Origin: Ursus arctos
Taxonomy: Eukaryota; Chordata; Mammalia; Carnivora; Ursidae
Direction: 5' to 3'
DNA length: 64,000 bases
Assembly (NCBI RefSeq): GCF_023065955.2
Contig: NW_026622852.1
Location: forward strand, 6,666,423 to 6,730,422
Shown here: one piece after another, positions 46,698-59,611 of the stretch
How the letters are laid out: the number at the start of each line of letters is the position of its first letter
How positions within the stretch are numbered: the stretch's first letter is position 1
The notes under the pieces: model-generated
Told to the model about the DNA's origin: nothing
The model's input: only the letters and a program-made list of their open reading frames with translations
The model's database searches: none
Position numbers and translations under genes: made by a program

Positions 46698-48330
46698 CTC
46701 AAACAAAATCACAAATGAAAGAGGAGAAATAACCAACATCCCCAAAATACAAACAATTATAACAGAATATTATGAAAAACCATATGCCAACAAATAAACA
46801 ACCTAGAAGAAGTTAATAATTTCCTAGAAACATGTAACCTACCAAAATTGAAGCAGAGAGAAATAGAAAATTTGAACAGTCTGATCATTGGCAAGGAGAT
46901 TGAATCAGTAATAAAAAAAATTCCCAACAAACTAAAGTCCAGGACCAAATGGCTTCACAATGAATTCTACCAAATATGTAAAGAAGAGTTAATATTTATT
47001 CTTCTCAAACTATTCCAAAAAAGTAGAAGAAAAACTTCCAAATTCACTCTATGAGGTGAGTAGCACCCTGATACTAAAATCAGATAAAGAGAGCACACAG
47101 AAAAAATAGAACTACAAGCCAATATATTCGATGAACATAGATGCAAAAATCCTCAACAAAATACTAGCAAACAGAATTCAATGACACATTAAAAAAAAAA
47201 ATCGTTCGCTGCAATGAAGTTGGATTTATTCCTGAAATGCAGGGGTAGCCCAATATTCACAAATCAATCAATGTGATAAATCACATCAATAAGAGAAAGG
47301 ATAAAAACCATATGACCATTTCAAGAAGCATTTAACAAAGTACAACATCCTTCTTGATAAACACCATCAATGAAGTAGGTTTAGAGGAAACATCTCTCAA
47401 CATAATAAAGGCCATATATGAAAAACTCACAGCAAACATCATACTTAATGGGGAAAAACTAAGAGCTCTCCCCCTAAGATCAGGAAAAAGACAACAATGT
47501 CTACTCTTACCACTTTTATTTAACATCGTACTGGAAGTCTTAGTCACAGCAATTAGATGACAAAAGAAAAGCATCCAAATTGGTAAGGAAGAAGTAAAAC
47601 TTTCACTATTTCTGAATGACATGATATGCTTATAGAGAAAACCTGAAAGACTCCACCAAAAAAAAACTAGTGGAACTGATAAATGAAATTTATAAAGTCA
47701 TAGGATACAAAAATCAATGTGCAGAATCTGTTGCATTTTTGAATACTAATAATGAGGCAGGAGAAAGAGAAATTAAGAAAACAACCTGGTTTACAATTGC
47801 ACCAAAAACAATAAAATATCTAGGAATTAATCGAACTGAAGAGGTAAAAGACCTGAACTGTGAACACTATAAAACATTGATGAAAGAAATTGAATACAAC
47901 AGAAAGAAATGGAAAAATATTTCATGCTCATTGATGGGAAGAACAGATATTGTTAAAATGTCTGTATTACCCAAAGCAATCTACACTTTTAATACAATCC
48001 TTATCAAAATACCAATAGCATTTTTCACAAACCTAGAATAAGCAATCCTAAAATTTTTATTGAACCACAAAAGACCCCAAGTAGTCAAAGCAATTTTTGA
48101 AAAAGGAAAGCAAACCTAGAGGTATCATAATTCCAGACTTCAAGTTACATTACAAAGCTGTAGTAATCAAAATAGTATGGTACTGGCACAAAAATAGATG
48201 GCAAATCAATAGAACAGAAAAAAAAAAAAACAGAAATAAACTCATAATTATATGGTCAGCTAATCTTCAACAAAACAGGAAATAATACCCAATGGGAAGA
48301 AGACAGTCTTTTCAAAAAATGGTGTTGAAA

Positions 48331-48497
48331 GGGCGCCTTGGTGGCTCAGTTGGTTAAGTGTCCAACTCTTGGTTTCAGCTCAGGTCATGATCTCATGCCA
48401 TGCTCAGTGGGGAGTCTGCTTGAAGATTCTCTCCCTCTGACCCTCCCCCACTCTCTCTTTCTCTCAAGTAAATAAATAAATGTTTAAGAAAACACAC
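48331..48497 (+). mobile_element. CAN-SINE with internal deletion, in L1 ORF2
   Basis: Head gggcgccttggtggctcag, then aggtcatgatctcatgcca. The segment normally between tgatctca and tgctcag is missing. CT block and AAAT tail follow. The host phrase atggtgttg is duplicated around it (48319-48327 and 48498-48506). Confidence 0.94.
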
Positions 48498-49772
48498 ATG
48501 GTGTTGGAAAAACTGGTCAGCTACATGCAAAAAAGGAAACTGGACCACTTTCTTACACCATACACAAAACTAAATTCAAAATGGATGAAAGACCCAAATG
48601 TAAGACTTGAAACCATAAAAATCCTAGAAGAGCACACAGGCAGAAATATCCCTGACGTAGGTCATAGTAATATTTTTTCTAGCAGTGTCTTCTGAGACAA
48701 GGGAAGCAAAAGCAAAAATAAACTAGTGTGACTACATCAAAATAAAAAGCTCTGGACAGTGAAGGAAAAGGTCATCCAAACTGAAAGGCAATGTACTGAA
48801 TGGAAGAAGATATTTGCAAATGACTTGTCTGATAATGAGCTAGTATCTAAAATATATAAAGAACTGATACAAATCAACACCCAAAAACAAATAATCTAAT
48901 TAAAAAATGGGCAGAAGATATGAACAGACGTTTCTCCAAAGAATACATTCAGATGGCAAACACATGAAAAGATGCTCATCATCACTTATCATCAAGGAAA
49001 TGCAAATCAAAACTACCATGAAATTCCTCACACTTGTCAGAATGGCTAAAATCAAAAACACAAGAAACAACATGTTAGCAAGGATGTGGAGAAAAGGAAT
49101 CCTCTTCACTGTTTTTGGGAATGCAAACGGTGCAGTCACTGGGGAAAACAGTATCAAGATTCCTCAAAAAGTTAAAAATAGAGCTATTGTACAATCCAGA
49201 AATCACAATACTGGGTATTTACCCCAAAAATACAAAAACATTAATTCAAACTGATACTTGTACTCCTATGTTTATAGCAGCATTATTTACAATAACCTAA
49301 ATATGGAAGTGGCCCAAGCATCCATTGACTGAAGAATGGATAAAGAAGAAGTGGTATATGTATACAATGGAATATTATCGACCATATAAAGAATGAAATC
49401 TTGCCATTTGCAATGACATTGATGGAGCTAGTGAGTATAATGTTAAATAAAATAAGTCAGAGAAAAACAAATGCCATATGATTTCACTCTTATATGGAAT
49501 TTAAGAAAGAAAGCAAAGGAGCAAAGGAAAAAAGAAAGAGAGAGAGAGAGAGAGAAACCAAGAAGCAGACTCAATGAGAGAGAACAATCTGATGGTTACC
49601 AGAGGGGAGAGGGTGGGGGGATGGGTGGAATAGGTGATGGGGATTTAGGGGCTTGTGATGAGCACAGGATGATGTATGGAAACGTTGAATCACTGTATCA
49701 TACACCTGAGACTAATATAATACTGTATGTTAACTATATTGGAATTAAATTTTAAAATTAAAAAAAAATTTG

Positions 49773-50270
49773 GAAAAAGTTTATGCTATTTCTTTTCAAA
49801 CTAAATATACACTACCTTATTACCAAGCAATTCCTCTCCTCACCATTTATTCAAGAAAGTGAAAACATAGGATTACAAAACAAAAAGTGTACAAAAATGC
49901 TGATAGTAGCTTTATTTACAATTTCAAGAAACTAAATATATCCCAGATGCCCACTAAAAGAAGAATGTTTTAAAAATGTGATGTATTCATGTATTCATGC
50001 ATACAGCAACTTGGATAAATCTCTAAAATATTTTGCTGTATGTAAGAAGGCCTATACAAAAATGTAGATACCATATGATTCTGTTTATATTAAGGAAGAA
50101 CAAACAAAACTAAACCTTTGTGAGAAAACATTAGAAAAGCAATTGCTTCTCTAAGGTAAGGTGGTGAATACTTATGAAGCACTAAAGGGAGATTTCTTAG
50201 GGACAATAAGAATATTATATTTTTTAGGGATTTAGTATACCAGTACCATCCTTACACTGGGTAAATAGGG
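49773..50270 (+). mobile_element. Old L1M 3' part
   Basis: In order: aagaaagtgaaaacatagg, then tgctgatagtagctttatt, then ataccatatgattctgttt near 50069. Consistent with the ORF2 C-terminus and early 3'UTR of an L1M. It follows the end of the preceding L1 directly. Confidence 0.65.
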
Positions 50271-50735
50271 CACTCCCTCAGACTCCATACCCCAGTAGGT
50301 CCACACTTTGAAGTACCTTTTCAAAAATTATCTGGATACCATGGGTCTAGCAGTACCATCTGGGTAAGGTGACCCAAACGCCATTCTGCATCTGCGTTGA
50401 CCCTTGTTCCTATTTTGGGGGGTGGGGAGTGCTTTACAATCCTCTACTGACATATGAGATTGAATTGATAGCCCAACAATCTTCTAAACTTGTGTAATGT
50501 AGTAGTCTTGAAGCCCTGTGGACCTGTAACAAGTTGTGTGAATTGTCCTACTTACCAGAGAGGTATTTCTTTCATACAATTGCATAAAAATTGAACAGCT
50601 GGAATGTTTCAAGCATACTGATTTGATTAAATTTGTTTATAGAAAGGTGCCCCACGAACAATAATTATGACAGTCCCATATACCTCAGCTGTCCTTCTGG
50701 ATGCCACAGGTGCTTGCATTCATCAAAACTCAGTT
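50271..50735. other. Unassigned interval
   Basis: No family recognised; possibly L1M 3'UTR, given L1M sequence on both sides. A G-rich patch (ttttggggggtggggag) lies near 50414. Confidence 0.35.
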
Positions 50736-51015
50736 AATTCTTACTTAAAAGTTATGAATAACATTATTTGTTGATTTTACATTTAAAAAATCATTGTAAA
50801 CAAACACCGAACTCTAGTTAGTGCTATGTCTGCTAATATATTTAGAGTGGAGTGTACTGATAAAAAATTCTTTTGAGATGTGTTAAAAAAGAAGATGGAT
50901 TTTTGGATAAATAAAGGAAAATAGGAAGTGATGGATATGAGTATTTATGGTAAAATTCTTTCAACTGTGCTCTATATTTGAAAATTTTCATAATAAAAAG
51001 TTGAAAATAACAGAT
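50736..51015 (+). mobile_element. L1M 3' terminus
   Basis: gtgctatgtctgctaatat near 50821, then gaagatggatttttggata, and the terminal tatatttgaaaattttcat, then aataaaaagttgaaa, match the old L1M 3' end in order. Confidence 0.65.
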
Positions 51016-51107
51016 ATAATAAATACACATAAGGATTGAAAAAATGCGAATGGAATAGGGATGAAAAAATGAAAGTAAAAGAAATTAAGATCTGGCCATT
51101 AAGTTCT

Positions 51108-51715
51108 GTGATAGGCAGAATTTTAAGATGACCCCCAAGATTCCTGCTCCCTATTGTATTCATCATGTATAATATCCTCTCCTGTAGTGTTGTAGGGTCT
51201 GTAAATATAATGGGCTATAACTGTTGGTATTAGAATACTGATTAATTGAGTTTGAGTTAATCCAAAGAGGGATTATTCTGGGTGGGCCTGGACTAATGGG
51301 ATGAGGCTTGAAAGAAGGTGAAGAGTCAGAGAGAGGAGTTCTTGTTGGCCTAGAAGAAAGCAAACAGTCATATTGTGAATTGTCTGTGGGGCCACGTGGT
51401 AAGTAACTGCAACTTCTAGGATCTAAGAGTAGTCTCTGGCTGAAAGCTAGCCTGGATCCAAACACTTCAATCATACAGCTACAAGGAAGTGAATTTTGCC
51501 AACAATCAATGAGTTTCAAAAGGGTTCCTGAGCCTCAGCTGAGAATTAAAGCACCAGCTAACATCTTCATTTCAGCCTGGTGAATCCCTGAACAGAGGCC
51601 CCTGCTAAGCCATACCCAGACATCTGACCTAATGGAACTATGGGATATTATATTGTATGGTTTTAAGGCACACATTTTTTGGTAATATGCTGCACAGAAA
51701 TAGAAAACAAATACA
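51108..51715 (+). mobile_element. MLT1-type MaLR solo LTR (MLT1D/E-like)
   Basis: It starts with tgataggcagaattttaag and gatgacccccaagattcct. Then come gattattctgggtgggcct, gaattttgccaacaatcaa and the end tttttggtaatatgctgca, followed by cagaaatagaaaacaaata. This matches the full order of an MLT1 LTR with a late polyadenylation region. No internal retroviral sequence adjoins it. Confidence 0.85.
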
Positions 51716-52169
51716 GATGCCTATTGTTATTAGAGTGTCCCTGCTCCTAGGCCATCTCAATGGACAGTTAGGTTGGTTTCTAAACACCATGACATGGTAA
51801 AAGGAATCACAGGTCCTGGCACAATTGCCTAATTCAAGGGTTGGCATGAGGAAATAAAAGATGAGCTTAGAACATATTGCCATGCCAAAAGCAAGAATGT
51901 GTTTAAAAGATGATCAGAGGATATCACAACCATATAGAAGTAAGCTTCAAAGGGAGGACTTTACAAAAAAAAAGAAAAAGATCTGAGATAATTTCAGCCT
52001 CAAAATAAATATAGTTAGTATTATATTATTACCCAAGGAATGAAATAGGAAATAATTTATCCATATTTATATAAATCAATCAATAAATTTAAAGATTAAT
52101 AAGGCATAAATCATATACTTATTTTCAAATACCTTTCTTTCAAAATACATACTATTTATAGAATATAAA
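51716..52169. other. Unassigned interval
   Basis: No family recognised. Short A runs occur near 51966-51980. Confidence 0.4.
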
Positions 52170-53000
52170 AGAGTATCTTTTGAATGCAGTGGGGGATCCT
52201 GGTAGACAATACCTTAATCAAGTGATCAAAGTGAATTCTATCTGCATAGGGACAAACTGTATCGTGGTAGGGTACAATGAGAAGAATGCAATATTACTCT
52301 CTGATATCTCCCTTGAAGTTTCACAAAACCCTGAATCTAATAATGAAGAAATGTTTAAAAGTGACATACTATAGGGGTGCCTGGGTGGCACAGAGGTTAA
52401 AGCGTCTGCCTTCGGCTCAGGGGGTGATCCCGGCGTTACGGGATCGAGCCCCACATCAGGCTCTTCCACTGTGAGCCTGCTTCTTCCTCTCCCACTCCTC
52501 CTGCTTGTGTTCCCTTTCTCGCTGGCTGTCTCTCTCTGTCAAATAAACAAATAAAATCTTAAAAAAAAAAAGTGACATACTATAAATCACCAGTATAAAA
52601 TCTTCAGTACATACCAAGGCCATGACAGTCAAGGAAAGACAGAGAAACATGTCCAGATGTAAGCAGATTAAGGATGTATGTCAACTGAAGGCAGTGATGA
52701 TTCTTTACTGGATCATTTTACTATAAAAAAAATTTAAGGTAATGGGAAAAATGTGAATGGAGTCAGAGAAATATATATATATCACTAATATATAACTGTT
52801 AATGTCCATATTTTGATGGTCCTATTTTGGTTATGCAAGAGTTGGTCTTGTTTACAGGAAATACACACTAATATATTCAGGGGTGGTTATGTATCAGGTC
52901 AGTAAATTGTTCCAAATTGATTTGAAAAAGAGTTTCTTATACTTCTGTTTGCAATTTTGCTGTGAGTTTGAGACTGTTTATATGATTAAAAATTATTTCT
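52170..53000 (+). mobile_element. L1ME-type 3'UTR, split by a SINE
   Basis: Order: tcaagtgatcaaagtgaat, then agggacaaactgtatcgtg, then aaaccctgaatctaataat. After the SINE come ggccatgacagtcaaggaa, ttctttactggatcatttt, acaggaaatacacactaat and a short A-poor end at about 53000. The same family appears at 37020-37890. Confidence 0.75.
52374..52567 (+). mobile_element. CAN-SINE, young subfamily, in L1ME
   Basis: Head ggggtgcctgggtggcaca, body cgtctgccttcggctcagg, then gtgatcccggcgttacggg, CT block and poly(A). The TSD aaaagtgacatactata is perfect over 17 bp (52357-52373 and 52568-52584). The long perfect TSD and preserved CpGs mark a recent insertion. Confidence 0.97.
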
Positions 53001-53006
53001 TACATT

Positions 53007-54175
53007 GGGTGGGGGCAAGATGGCAGAGTAGTGGGGAACTCCATGTAAATTGGTCCCCTGAATTTAGCTGGATATCTACCAAGCCATTCTGAACACCCAT
53101 GAAATAAGCCTGAGATGTAAGAATACATGTCTGGATCTCTATGGGGGCAGAGGATCAGCAGTTGCAAGGTATGAAGGATGGAGTTGTGATTATGCAGATA
53201 TCAGAATAAACAGAAGGGGAAGGGAGCCACCAGAAGCTGGCTACTGGAAAGTAATATAATACCAGAGCACAAAAGCATACTGCACCCAGGGACCCTCAAT
53301 AGTTTGCAGAATGGTGGCAGCAGGATGGGAAAGGCCTGATAACAGTGCTCAGACAGGATCCAGGAGCTGAAGGAGGGGCACAAGGCCCCACCTGGGAAGC
53401 CAATCCTGCGGACCTGAGCCTGTAGACCTGGGCTGACTGCAGCTTCCCTCAAGGACCAGACTGCTCTCGATTTTAGAAGCACAAAGGGCAGAGATAAGAG
53501 GGGGCCTGAGTCCAACACTGAGAGGGTCCATGGGGGCTTGCACTGCCTGTGGGAGTCTGCTGTTTTCGGTGATGCTTACAGAAAGGGAGACTGTGTGTTC
53601 TGGAGGGTTCAGAGAAGAGCAGACTGTGACTTCTCTGCCCTGGGGCCGTGGTCTGAGTGCGGACATTTTTCCTTTGCTCTGACCCTATGAAAAGGCGTGA
53701 AAAACCGCCAGAGAACAAAAGCCACCAGAGAACAAAAGCCCAAAAAACCAGTTTCCATGGAACCCAGCCCTCTCATAGGGGACAGAACAACTCCCCCCAA
53801 GCAGGATTGCCTGAAAAACAGAGCAGCAGGCCCCTCCCCCAGAAGACAAGGTGGAAGAACAAGAGGAGGACAAACCTAGGGTCCCCATAAAACTGTAAAG
53901 CCCCACACCAGGGGAAAATAGTGTTTGAGCTCCAGGTGCTGTCTCACAGCCTGTGTACTTCTCAGATACAACTTTTCTTAAAAAATTTCTTTCTCATGTT
54001 TCTTCTCTGTTTTTTCTTTTTACCTATTTCTCATTTCAACTAGATGTTTAATACAACATATTCCATAGTAGCTTTTTAACTTGTACTTTTTCATACACAC
54101 AGAGACACTCACAGTTATATATATAGATATAGATATAAGCTTCACTGTAGTCCTTTTTTCCCTATTCTATACTAC

Positions 54176-54214
<39 letters not shown>

Positions 54215-54499
54215 AGTTTTAATTTCCCTGTAACTCTGGGAAGTAGTGTTCTCTAACAGAGAGAAAAAAACACACCCAGGAAGAACTGAAACAGCCTAGC
54301 TTGCCCACACTGAGAGATTATAGTCCCCCCTGCAACCCCCCACTTTTTTAACTTTATAAATTTTATTCTTGGGTTTCATTTTGGCTGTGTTTTTTCAATG
54401 GTAGCCTCCGACCACTCCAAACTTTCCCAGAGTGCATCTTGCCTGGATTGTGGTTGGTATTTTGGACTCTCTACATCCCCTCAACCACCCCTCAACAGA
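53007..54499 (+). promoter_or_regulatory. L1 5'UTR (internal promoter region)
   Basis: About 1.5 kb precedes ORF1. It is markedly GC-richer at 53200-53900 than the rest of the window. L1 5'UTRs carry the internal RNA polymerase II promoter. Overlapping open frames of 60-105 codons on both strands here result from base composition. An AT microsatellite (54180-54212) and a poly-pyrimidine stretch lie just before ORF1. Confidence 0.75.
54180..54212 (+). repeat. (TA)n microsatellite in L1 5'UTR
   Basis: Sixteen or so uninterrupted TA units. Confidence 0.95.
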
Positions 54500-55374
54500 A
54501 TGACTAGGAACACGAAACAAAGAAAAGAACCAGAGACAATGGCCTCTCCCACAGACCTAATAGATATGGATATAAGCAAAATGTCAGAAATGGACTTCAG
54601 AGTAACAATTATGAAGACAATAGTTAGGCTTGAGAAAACCATTAGTGGCAACATAGGATCTCTAAGGGCAGAAATGAGAGCTAATCACGCCAAACTTAAA
54701 AATACTATGAATGAGATGCAGCCTGAACTGGATACTCTAACAGCTGAGGTAAATGAGGCAGAAGGATGAATTAGTGATCTAGAAGATAAACCAATAAAAA
54801 GGAAAGAACAGAAGGAAACCTGGGACAAACAGCTTAAAATCTATGAGAACAGACTTAGAGAAATCAACGATGCCACGAAATGTTCCAATGTCAGAATTAT
54901 TGGGATCCCTGAGGGGGTGGAAGAGAGAGAGGACTAGAAGATATATTTGAGCAAATGGTATCTGAGAACTTCCCTAATCTGGGGAATAAAACAAGAATTC
55001 ATTTCCTAGAGACAGAGGGAACCCTTCCCAATATCAATAACAGACCAATGCCCTAGGATGTAATAGTAAAACTCACAAATCTTAGAACCAAGGAATCCAT
55101 CTTGAAAGCAGCTAGGGGGAAGAGATTCCTTCTACAGAGGGAGGAACATCAGAATAATGTCAGACTTGTCCATAAAGATCTGGCAAGCCATAAAGGGATG
55201 GCAAGACATATTCAGGGTACTAAATGAGAAAACATGCAGCCAAGGATACTCTATCCATCAAGGCTGTCATTCAGAATGGATGGAGAGACAAGGAGCATCT
55301 AAGACCAGCAAAAATTGAAAGAATATGTGACCATCAAGCCAGTCCTGCAAGAAATACTAAAGGGGATTCTATAA
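54500..55374 (+). pseudogene. L1 ORF1 pseudogene
   Basis: The start is taken as the ATG at 54500 (MTRNTKQRKEPE...), the usual ORF1 N-terminus. An upstream in-frame ATG at 54398 lies in the UTR. A coiled-coil-like stretch (ISKMSEMDFRVTIMK...) follows. At 54767 a TGA stop follows EVNEAEG, consistent with CpG decay of a CGA codon. A frameshift occurs near the EEREED region (about 54925). The ancestral terminus EILKGIL is at 55351-55374. ORF1 proteins are trimeric RNA-binding chaperones that package L1 RNA; this copy encodes at most a truncated N-terminal piece. Confidence 0.9.
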
Positions 55375-55455
55375 AAGAAGAAAGACCCCAAGAGTAATAT
55401 AGACCAGAAATTTACAGAGACAATCCATAGAAACAGGGACTGTACAGACAATAGG

Positions 55456-58400
55456 ATGGAAATAAATATCTACCTTTCAGTAGTAACTCTCAACATGAAT
55501 GGCCTAAATGCTCCCATAAAATGGCACAGGGTTGCAGATTGGATACAGAGACAGGACCCATCCATATGCTGTCTACAAGAGACTCATTTTGAACCTAAAG
55601 ATGCCTCTAGACTGAAAGTGAGGGGATGGAGAAGCATTTATCATGCCAATGGACCTCAAAAGAAAGCTGGGGTAGCAATTTTTATAACAGACAAATTAGA
55701 ATTTAACACAAAAACTGTAATAAGAGATCCAGAAGGACACTATATCATTTTCAAAGAGTCTATCCAACAAGAAAATCTAACAATTTTAAATATCTATGCC
55801 CCCAACATGGGACAGCCAACTACATAGGCCAACTGTTAACCAAAATAAAGAGTCAGACCAACAATAATACATTAATAGTAGGAGATTTTAACACTCCATT
55901 CTCAGCATTAGACAGATCATCTAAACAGAAGATCAACAAAGAAACAAGAGATTTGAATGACACAATGGACCAGATGGAATTCATAGATATATATAGAATG
56001 CTCCACCCTAAAACAATAGAATACCCATTCTTCTCAAATGCATATGGAACTTTCTCCAAAATAGACCTCATACTGGGTCACAAATCGGGTCTCAGCCAAT
56101 ATCAAAAGATTGAGGTTATTCCCTGCATGTTATCAGACCACAATGCCTTGAAACTGGAACTCAATCACAAGAAAAAATTTGGAAGGAATTCAAATACTTG
56201 GAAGTTAAAGAGCATTCTGCTAAAGAATGAGTGGATCAACCAGGAAATTAAAAAAAAAAAAAAAAACTTAACCAATTCATGGAAACCAATGAGAATGGAA
56301 ACACATGAGTCCAAAACCTACGGGATACTGCAAAGGCAGTCCTATGGGGGACTTACATAGCCATCCAAGCCTCTCTGAAAAAAAATTAGAAAAATCCCAA
56401 ATGCATAAGCTAACCCTATACCTAAACAAGCTGGAGAAAAAGTAACAAATAAAACCTAAGCCAAGAAGGTGAAGAGAAATAATAAAGCTTAGAGCATAGA
56501 TCAATGAAATAGAAACCAGAAAAACAGTAGAAAACATCAATGAAACTAGAAGCTGGTTCTTTGAAAGAATTAATAAGATTGATAGACCACAGGCCAAATT
56601 ATCCAAAAGAAAAGAGAAATGACCCAGATTAATAAAATCATGAATGAGAGGGGAGATATCATGATTAACACCAAGGAAATAGAAACAATTATTAGGAATT
56701 ATTGCCAGCAACTGTATGCCAACAAATCAAGCAATCTAGAAGAAATGGATGCCTTCCTGGAAACTTACACACTACCAAGATGGAAACAGAAAGAAATAGA
56801 CAATCTGAATAGACCAATAACTAGTAATGAAATTGAAACAGTAATCAAAAACCTCCCCAAAAAACAAGAGTCCAGGCCCAGAGGGCTTCCCAGGGGATTT
56901 TTACCAAATATTTAAAGAAGAAATAATGCCTATTTTTCTGAAGCTGTTCCAAGAAATAGAAGCAGAAGGAAAACTTCCAAACTCATTCTATGAGGACAGC
57001 ATTACCCTGATCCCAAAACCAGGCAAAGACCCCATGAAAAAGAAGAATTACAGACCAATAACCCTGATGAACGTGGATGCCAAAATAATCAACAAGATCC
57101 TAGCTAGTAGGATCCAATAGTACATTAAAAGGTTTATTCTCCAGACCAAGTGGGTTTTATGCCTGGGATACAAGGGTGGTTCAACATTTGCAAATCAATC
57201 AACATGATAGAGCACATCGATAAAAGAAAAGACAAGAACTTGATCCTCTCAATGATGCAGAAAAAGCATTTGACAAAATACAGCATCCTTTCCTGATTAA
57301 AACTCTTCAGAGTATAGGATAAAGGGAACATTCCTCAATATCATAGAAATGATCTATGAAAAGCCCACAGTGAATATCATCCTCAATGGGGAAAAGCTGA
57401 GAGCTTTTCCCTTAAGATTAGGAACATGACAGGGATGCCCACTCTCACCACTATTGTTCAACATAGTGATAGAAGTCCTAGCCTCAGCTATCAGACAACA
57501 AAAAGAAATAAAAGGCATCCAAATTGGCAAAGAAGAAGTCAAACTCTCCCTCTTCACAGATGACATGATACTTTATGTGGAAAACCCAAAAGACTCCACC
57601 CCCAAATTACTAGAACTCATATAGGAATTCAGTAGTGTGTGCAGGATACAAAATAAATGCACAGAAATCAGTTGCTTTTCTATATGCTAACAATGCAACC
57701 GTAGAAAGAGAAATTAAGGACTCAATTCCATTCACAATACCAACAAAAACCATAAGATACCTGGGAATAAATCTAACTAAAGAGGTAAAGGATCTATACT
57801 CTTAAAACTACAGAACATTTATGAAATAAATTGAGGAAGACACACGATGGAAAATCATTCCATGCTCATGGATTGGAAGAATAAACATTGTTAAAATGTC
57901 TATTCTGCCCAGAGCAATCTACACTTTCAATGCCATCCCTATTAAAATACCATTGGTATTTTTCAAAAAGCTGGAACAAACAATCTGAAAATTTGTATGG
58001 AACCAGAAAAGACCCCGAATCACCAAGGGAAAGATGAAAAAGGAAAACAAAGCTGGAGGCATCATGTTGCCTGACTTCAAGCTATTGCAATTCAAGCTAT
58101 ATTACAAAGCTGTGATCAACAAAACAGCATGGTATTGACACAAAAACAGACACAGACCAATGGAACAGAATAGAGACTCCAGAAATGGACCCTCAACTCA
58201 ACGGTCAACTAATATTTGACAAATCAGGAAAAAAATATCCAATGGAAAAAAGACAGTCTCTTCAATAAGTAGTGCTGGGAAAATTGGACAGCTACATATA
58301 GAAGAATGAAACTGGACCATTCCCTTACACCATACACAAAGATAAACTCAAAATGAATGAAAGACCTCAATGTGAGACAGGACTCAATCATAATCCTAGA

Positions 58401-59294
58401 GAAGAACATAGGCAGTAAGCTCTTTGACATCAGCCACAGTAACTTCTTTCAAGACACATCTCCAAAGGCAAGGGAAACAAAAGCAAAAATGAACTATTGG
58501 GACTTCATCAAGATAAAAAGCTTCTGCATAGCAAAGAAAACAGTCAACAAACTAAGAGGCAGACCATGGAATGGGAGAAGATATTTGCAAATGGCATTAC
58601 AGATAAAGGGCTAATATCCAAGATCTATAAAGAACTTTTCAAATTCAATACTCAAAAAACAGATAACCCAGTCAAAAAATGGGCAGAAGACATGAACAGA
58701 CACTGTTTCCAAAGAAGACATACAAATGGCTAACAGACACATGAAAAAATGCTCAACATCACTAGCCATCAGGGAAATACAAATCAAAACCACAATGAGA
58801 TACCACCTTATACCAGTTAGAATGGCAAAAATTAACAAAACTGGAAACAACAAATATAAGCAAGGATGTCCAGAAAGGGGAACTCTCTTACATTGTTGGT
58901 GGGAATACAAGCTGGTACAGCCATTCTGGAAGACAGTATGGAGGTTCCTCAAGATATTAAGAATAGACCTACCCTAAGACCCAGAAATTGCACTACCAGG
59001 TATTTACCCCAAAGATGTAGATGTAGTGAAAAGAAGGGGCACATCCACCCAATGTTTATAGCAGTCATGTCCACAATAGCCAAACTGTGGAAGGAGCCGA
59101 GTTGCCCTTCAACAGATGAATGGATAAAGAAGATGTGGTACATATGTACAACGGAATGTTATTAAGTCATCAGAAACAATGAATAGTCACCATTTGCATC
59201 AACATGGATGGAACTGGAGGGGATTATGCTAAGTGAAGTGAGTCAAGCAGAGAAAGACAGTTATCAAAGGGTTTCATTCATATGTGGAACATAA
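55456..59294 (+). pseudogene. L1 ORF2 pseudogene (endonuclease-RT)
   Basis: The start ATG at 55456 is followed by the endonuclease motifs SVVTLNMNGLNAP (residues ~8-20) and CCLQETH (~35-41). The frame is open for 123 codons to a stop near 55827. Later segments follow in order: endonuclease C-terminus (55953-56360), linker and fingers (56619-57120), RT palm (57360-57650), thumb (57880-58200) and C-terminal region (58357-59165). The frames shift repeatedly. The RT active site near 57555 reads F-T-D-D instead of F-A-D-D. The end QRVSFICGT is at 59294. It cannot make active protein. Confidence 0.92.
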
Positions 59295-59611
59295 GCAATA
59301 GCATGGAGGACCATAGGGGAAGGGAGGGAAATCTGAAGGGGGAGAAATCAGAGAGGGAAACAAACCATGAGAGACTATGGACCCTGGGAAACAAACTGAG
59401 GGTTTCAGAGGGGAGGGGGAGAGGAGGGGGTAACAGAGTGATGGGTATTAAGGAGGGCATGTGCTGTGATGAGCACTGTGTGTTATACATAACTAATGAA
59501 TCATTGAACACTACATCAAAAACTAATGCTGTACTATACAGTGGCTAACTGAACATAATAAAAAATAAATAAAGCCTTCTGTCTTAAGGGGAAAAAAATA
59601 TTCCTTACATT

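Larger units (their letters stand above)
45215..49455 (+). pseudogene. L1 ORF2 remnant (endonuclease-reverse transcriptase)
   Basis: The endonuclease start (atcaacaattagtttgaat near 45236), reverse-transcriptase core (47354-47640), thumb (47670-48041) and C-terminal region (48097-49250) can be followed in order. They sit in different frames with many stops. Two SINEs and a GA microsatellite interrupt it. The catalytic motif is mutated. It is non-functional. Confidence 0.85.
43561..49772 (+). mobile_element. Old, nearly complete L1
   Basis: This element has a 5'UTR-like stretch (to about 44050), an ORF1 remnant (about 44050-44815), an ORF2 remnant (about 45215-49455) and a 3'UTR that ends in an A-rich tail at about 49772. 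Two SINEs (45878-46175 and 48331-48497) have inserted. The RT active-site region near 47615 reads F-L-N-D where F-A-D-D is expected, and stops and frameshifts are many. It is older than the 53-59 kb L1. The 5' border is not sharply defined and no TSD was found. Confidence 0.8.
53007..59590 (+). mobile_element. Full-length carnivore L1 (both ORFs broken)
   Basis: The element begins with the L1 5'UTR motif gggggcaagatggcagagt at about 53011. It carries ORF1, an inter-ORF region, ORF2 and a 3'UTR ending with gaacataataaaaaataaa near 59551. The flanks aattatttcttacatt (52991-53006) and aaatattccttacatt (59596-59611) form a 16-bp TSD with two mismatches. The total is about 6.6 kb. It landed at the very end of the L1ME at 52170-53000. 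It is younger than the 43-49 kb L1 but no longer mobile. Confidence 0.93.

Noticed and set aside
53200..53906. Cluster of 60-105 codon frames on both strands
   Set aside because: They lie in the GC-rich L1 5'UTR, overlap in several frames and show no conserved protein.
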